Positions 59,401-64,000 of a DNA stretch of 64,000 nt are shown piece after piece (position 1 is the first letter of the stretch; each line of letters opens with the position of its first letter). The translations under genes and the position numbers were made by a program. Source of the DNA: Fragum whitleyi (lineage: Eukaryota > Mollusca > Bivalvia > Cardiida > Cardiidae). Where the stretch lies: NCBI GenBank assembly GCA_948146395.1, contig OX411557.1:30916077-30980076 (forward strand), written 5' to 3'. The notes beneath the pieces are model-generated. The model did no database searches, was not told the origin of the DNA, and saw nothing but the letters and a program-made list of their open reading frames with translations.

Positions 59401-61171
59401 CTTACGCACAAAGTAGTCTCAAATAAAAGCTGTCTCGTTGTGTAGAAACTATGACATTTTTGCTAAATGATATTAAGTTAAAAGATGTAAAGCAAGTATT
59501 TGTTCTTTTCGTAAGGACATGACACTAAACCTTATCACTCTTATGAATCCGCCTCGCCAATTCATGCAGTCTTGGTTTTTTTTAGTTTCATACTTCCATG
59601 AAATAAGAGTAGAATACTCCCTTCATTTGTGTCAAAGAATTCGCTTAAAAATCAAACATCTTTGTTCTTTTATTTAAAACAATTTGTGTGTGTCTTCGAG
59701 GACGTTCTAAAACACACCGGCTAATGAAAATGGAATGCTTTGGTCAATTTGAGTTTAGTTGTGAAGCTTTTTGAACGATTCTGGAACGTTTTTGATGATT
59801 TCGAAAATGGTTTTGTACAGGGTGAATGTCAATTTCATGATCTATTTTTTTTTTTTTTTTTTTTTTAAATTTTGAACTATACATTATATAGATGTACAAG
59901 CCTGGCGATCAGGTGCAAACCGTTTGCTAAAGATTATAAAATTTTCCCCGCTCTGAACGATGGTACACATTCAAAAAGGCGTCACATTTCTCAAAAATTC
60001 TGATCGTTTTGTATACCCCGAAATCTCTAAAAATGACCAAACACTTCACTCAAACCGCTCTATACATTCCATAGTTTCAAATGTCCTGCGTAAATTTTGG
60101 ATTTTTTATTAGCTCGTAAAGACATGGAAATGTAATTGTAAAGGGAGGAATTTCCGATATTATTTATTGCGTTCAACTTGAACGAGCCAGCGTGTTTTAC
60201 AAAGTCCCTGTATCATTTAAAAAACACGTTTTCAAAAGTTTCTTTTTTAAATGCTTTTGATTGAAAATCGGGAAATTATAGTAGATTATCGTTTTATAAA
60301 CTTAGCGTCTAACTAGCAAAAATATTGATCTTTTATTTTTCGAGTAAAATCGATTAATATTTCATTTCGCGAACGTCTAAAGCTATATTTTCACCACGAG
60401 TGGCTCTGTCACTCGTGAAATTATAATTTTTATTGTTCTCGAAAAGAAATATAAATCGTACTCACATTGAAACAAACGGTTAACCTCTATAAATCTCATA
60501 ATGAAAATGAAATAACTACTACTTTTGAAAATGAGGACAATGACAGTATAATTACAATTTTAGCCCATGCATAACGTTTCCAAAAACTTCGGAGCTGCGC
60601 AAGGGTAAGACTCAGACTAGCCTGTGCATCCACACAGTCTGATCAGAGTCTTCACTTTGCGCTCGATAGATATTTACGGACATGGCCCCGTTGTACTTAG
60701 CTTCTTAGGAAAAAGTTAATCGTAAGTCAAAATCACAAATCGTACCTGGTGTTTTGCTCATTGTTAGGTTCTGTCTTGCAATATCTCATTAAAATCGTTT
60801 TTTAGAAGACGATTTTCATGAGACGATGCATTGCAGAATTCCATTTTTAGCTACAACTGGAAATTTTGACTTACGAAAAAAAAATCGTAAGATGTTGAGT
60901 ATAACGGCCCCCTGCTGTCTCTCTTAACAATCTCAGAATAATTCTAATGCTCTCTGTGGTTGTCCAGGCCGCTCAATCTCTGTCCATCATACAATAACCA
61001 AATTGTTGATATTTTAGCTCAAAAACTCAAATAAATGATGAATAATTGAAATTAAAACATCAATTATTGTAATAACCTACAGTGTAGCCGAAAACATGAC
61101 AAACAAAACAAAAACTTACATAATGCCAACGTAGAAATGAAGACCAAAAATATACACGCAAGCTTCTCCAT
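56481..61171 (-). CDS. Secreted Gly/Met-rich protein, matrix-protein-like
   Basis: Two exons on the minus strand, 61171-61120 and 57304-56481, with a phase-1 junction (GTAAGT donor, TTTTCTAG acceptor), give 876 nt or 291 residues plus TGA. Exon 1 supplies a clear signal peptide, MEKLACIFLVFISTLALC, so secretion is expected. The mature chain has a Gly run (36-41), a first Gly-Gly-Met block (about 82-112), a middle segment of ordinary composition with amphipathic character (about 113-250, e.g. NQIDRITRMAQTMGGELG, YITMMVEVAKKDG), and a C-terminal Gly-Gly-Met block (about 252-291). There are no cysteines after position 20. Low-complexity Gly/Met-rich secreted proteins are typical of mollusc shell or other extracellular matrices, such as methionine-rich nacre proteins; orthology is not claimed. 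The exon-2-only frame starting at 57356 is an artefact of intron readthrough. Confidence 0.85.
58454..58618. mobile_element. Family A MITE, copy 4
   Basis: TTAAGGTATTGGAACCGTAA at the left and ACTATTACGGGTCCGCC then TTTTTAA at the right; inner pair GTTAACCGAGGTTTCCTAAT / ATTAGAAAACCTCGGTTATC. 165 bp, the same length as the copy at 23430-23594. Confidence 0.8.
60336..60496. mobile_element. MITE family F, copy 2
   Basis: Central CACGAGTGGCTCTGTCACTCG with arms GATTAATATTTCATTTCGCG and GAAAAGAAATATAAATCG. Matches the copy at 3066-3240 in order and length. Confidence 0.65.
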
Positions 61172-61272
61172 CGTGATACAAAAACGTACGTCTGACTGTG
61201 ACACGAAACACCTCGGACTGAACGTGAACCGACAAGGACTTGATGTGATTTATTAACGTCGTCCACCGTTCA

Positions 61273-61280
61273 TGACGTCA
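61273..61280. promoter_or_regulatory. CRE-like palindrome upstream of the Gly/Met gene
   Basis: A perfect TGACGTCA about 100 bp upstream of the start codon, within ordinary promoter distance. Binding by a CREB/ATF-type factor is inference. Confidence 0.35.
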
Positions 61281-61517
61281 CGCGGTCAACTGTCGTCCTT
61301 ATGACACGTGACGCGAAAAAATTATCGTTTCCGAAGGACGTAAAGTATCAAAGCAACCCTGCACTAAAGATTATTTGCAGCGTTCGCGAAACGTTTTAGA
61401 AATGATGCCCCTCATGCACGTGCTAAAGGAGACATTATTTTAAAACGTCATCGAAAGTATGGCTGTTCAGTCTGCTCGTCATGTGCAGGTTGATAAATAC
61501 ACGTTGCATCTAATTTA

Positions 61518-61836
61518 TATATAATACATACTTAGTGTTTTGTATGAGAAAAAATATCTAACGAGGTTGGGAGAATTGATCATTGTCGAGGCTCTGCCGA
61601 GACAATTATCAATTCTCACAACCGAGTTAGATATTTTTTTCATACAATACACTAAGTATGTATTATATTTATCTTATAACCTGTATTTACCTTCTTTTCA
61701 TTGATGTTTCTAACTGAAATGCAAGTTTCTAAAAATAACCTCATTATATCATTGTTCTAAAAATAACTATGTGATAACATAAAAAATATCATACGGGATG
61801 TTATCATATGGATATTTGTATAGTTATAAGATAAAA
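61518..61836 (+). mobile_element. Palindromic element family B, copy 4 (full)
   Basis: Nearly identical over its whole length to 33178-33495, including CATTGTCGAGGCTCTGCCGA and the side arm ending TTGTATAGTTATAAGATAAA. The 89-codon frame at 61798 starts inside it and is not a gene. Confidence 0.8.
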
Positions 61837-62004
61837 AACTTTCTGAATAGTGGTGTATTATTCGAACCTAAAGCAGGTCCGATTTTCCATTTCGAGTCAT
61901 TAATTGATCATCATTATCATTATTATTGTTTTTATCGTCGTTATTTTCATGATTATTTATGCTTTTCGGTATTAATCCTGATAACGGCACTCATTCTTTC
62001 CAAT

Positions 62005-62205
62005 TATTTGTCTCTCACCAATAGGTTGATAATCGTAGACCTATGTGAGATAGCAGCTGAAGGCTAGGAAAGAATGTGATGGTTGTACTGGTGAGAGAAA
62101 TATCAGGAATCCATTGTTAGGTGCTCCAGCCGCCGCGATATAACTGAAATAATGTTGAAAGCGGTGTTAAACTCCATTCAATCAATCAATCAATTTATCC
62201 TGATT
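62005..62205 (+). mobile_element. SINE body (family S2), head missing
   Basis: CTCTCACCAATAGGTTGATA, GTTAGGTGCTCCAGCCGCCG and GTGTTAAACTCCATTCAATC then CAATCAATCAA tail match the body of the copy at 50282-50557 read on its own strand. The tRNA-like head is absent. Confidence 0.75.
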
Positions 62206-63141
62206 AAACATGTTCCATTACCTATTACTATATTAGTAGAGGATAAATTGGCGTAGTGACCTTTGAGCAAAAAGGCAGTAGTCAAAAAAAGGCAGAACTA
62301 TAGAAAAGATTATACAGGATGTGTTCGTTAAACATAAATGCTCCGCAAACGGCATTTTTTTTCAAACTGTTGTCCTCGACAGATGAATTTAACCCCGTCG
62401 CATGACTTTGATGAAGGTATTTGCAGATGCGTATCGCTGCGATCTACATATATTATCGTGCCAAATAAAATATAAGCATTGTGTCTTGAATAGCCTTGAA
62501 CTAAATGTCAATGTTAAGTTTTGAGATTTTTTGTGAAATTTCGTGTGACAGACCGATTGACTGATAGATAGATCTTCCAGCGTACACTCGAATTTCTCCA
62601 AGTTACGCCCTCAATAACCTTTCAGACTGTTATTATCTACGACGTCCCTGCGACGTTTGCCGATTAACCTCTCCCACGGTCACACGTATATCATATTAAT
62701 TCAGATTTTGACCCTTAATTGTACAGTACATGGATAAAACGTAAATATTACCTAGTTTCAAAAAAGTTAATAGACATTTAAAACAAATTCATAATAAAGC
62801 ATAATTATTTAAATGTATGTAAAGTAAATTAAAGAGGATGGAATCCAGGCGTCTTTACACTGAATTAAAACAGAATAACAATTTGTGATCAATGACTAAC
62901 AATGGTGACGTCGATTAAGACCTTAACGTTGAAAATGTTTTTAAGAAGCAAGCCTGGTATTTCGAATATAGTTCATCAATCCCTGATCGGAGATTCTACC
63001 CCGTCTAGAGACTAGAATTGTCTTTGAAATTTGGGTAACAAAACAATCGACAGTCATTGAAGATACTGTCTTATTTAAAAAGGAAATGTCAGTGTCAAGG
63101 AACATTTTTTGAAGATTATACATTTTATACATTTTATAATA

Positions 63142-63321
63142 TGGTGAAGTTGACACTCAGAGCTTTTAAGCTCATTCATAATCATTACACCTCTACCAAT
63201 CAATCAAATCGTTCAAATACCACCCCTTTAATTACATTCAATACTCGTTCATCCGATTTCATACCAAAATCATTCCAAAATCATTCACCTTTTCAATTAC
63301 ACGAAATTATCAACTGTACCG
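63142..63321 (+). mobile_element. MITE family C, short copy
   Basis: GGTGAAGTTGACACTCAGAG at the left, then CATTCCAAAATCATTCACC and TTACACGAAATTATCAACTG at the right. It seems to lack the middle of the element. Confidence 0.55.
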
Positions 63322-64000
63322 GTAACCTTTTTCGTTCTTGACCAGATGTTAATTTCGACCTTGTATCTTTGTTGACACACATTAAAGTGTACTTATGGAC
63401 ATTAGTTCGTCAGAGCATTCCGACGCGAGGTCGCAAAGACTGATCCATCAAATCGTCGGTGTTCTGATAAAACCTCGTAATTGCAGCTTATTGAAATTGT
63501 AGTTACTAGGTTTTAGCTGAAAATCGACAAAATGTTACCGTTGTTTTTATTCGTCTTTTGTCATTTATGATCTACTAGTAATTAACCATTCGACTTTATC
63601 ATGAAGGCATCAATTCGGAGATTCTGCAAAATCCTCACTTATGGTAATATAGCGTGAAGAAGAACAACATAAAATTAGCGTTAACGTCATAGACGTTATC
63701 AAACGTCTTAGAATATCATTTGGCTTATACAAGTACATGTCCATCGTGTTTTATAAGTTTGTTCAAGGTTAAAAGTATAGTGTTACAAAAGGGCCATTAT
63801 AACAAATTATCCGTCAACACATGGCGATAAACATGTGGACGAGCTTGTACAAAGTTTTAGTTACGGTGTTTATCGAAATTGGCGGGATTTCTTGGCAAGT
63901 AATTTATTTTTCTAGACAGAAAAACGTAAATAAGAAATGGGGAGACTATTTTGTTCAACGAGGCCAGAGACAAAACCTTTTCTGCATTATCATTCATATG

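Larger units (their letters stand above)
57305..61119. other. Intron of the Gly/Met-rich protein gene
   Basis: A 3.8-kb phase-1 intron. It contains GCACGG-rich repeated sequence at about 57620-57990 and 58760-59160 (phrases like CGCACGGCGGTCGTACGG), a family A MITE (58454-58618), a poly-T tract (59846-59865), a family F MITE (60336-60496) and a family D fragment (60617-60672). No other gene was recognised. Confidence 0.75.
61172..64000. other. Upstream flank of the Gly/Met gene to window end
   Basis: No coding region supported. Contains a TGACGTCA at 61273-61280, a family B element (61518-61836), an S2 SINE body (about 62005-62205) and a family C piece (63142-63321). From 63330 to 64000 I see nothing recognisable. 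Confidence 0.7.

Noticed and set aside
61798..62067. An 89-codon Tyr-rich frame
   Set aside because: It begins within a family B element and runs into a SINE body.

Overview
The window reads as AT-rich nuclear DNA from a marine invertebrate, most probably a bivalve mollusc. GT-AG introns, SINEs, LINE debris, MITEs and long non-autonomous elements fill almost everything between a few genes. The taxon call is an inference from gene content and repeat style; no search was run.

Region 1 (3928-31230, + strand) is one large gene. I join nine exons with GT-AG borders and matching phases into an open frame of 8118 nt, or 2705 residues. It encodes an iterative type I polyketide synthase with the order KS-AT-DH-structural KR-degenerate ER-KR-ACP. 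The ACP is followed by an NRPS-type condensation-like domain whose HHxxxDG motif is altered, then a Lys-rich linker and a C-terminal pleckstrin-homology (PH)-like domain added by phase-1 exons. No thioesterase is seen. I regard this KS...ACP-C-PH architecture as the most unusual system in the window. Five introns split the KS, while AT to the condensation domain lies in one 6.75-kb exon.

Region 2 (31231-46733) has no gene I can support. It holds MITEs, SINEs, foldback DNA and several unrelated families of degenerate tandem repeats with a period of about 145-168 bp.

Region 3 (46734-53642, - strand) holds the 3' part of a Mutator-like transposase-domain gene, three exons with matching phases, fused to a C-terminal DEDDh 3'-5' exonuclease. 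Its 5' exons were not found.

Region 4 (54071-55370) is a 1.3-kb foldback element bounded by TTAA. Region 5 (56481-61171, - strand) is a two-exon gene for a secreted 291-residue Gly/Met-rich protein, reminiscent of biomineral matrix proteins. The remainder to 64000 is repeats.

The three genes show no operon-like link. Only the PKS is a complete metabolic enzyme. Its product is unknown, but intact KS/AT/DH/KR/ACP signatures with a broken ER suggest an unsaturated (polyene-like) chain unless a trans ER acts.
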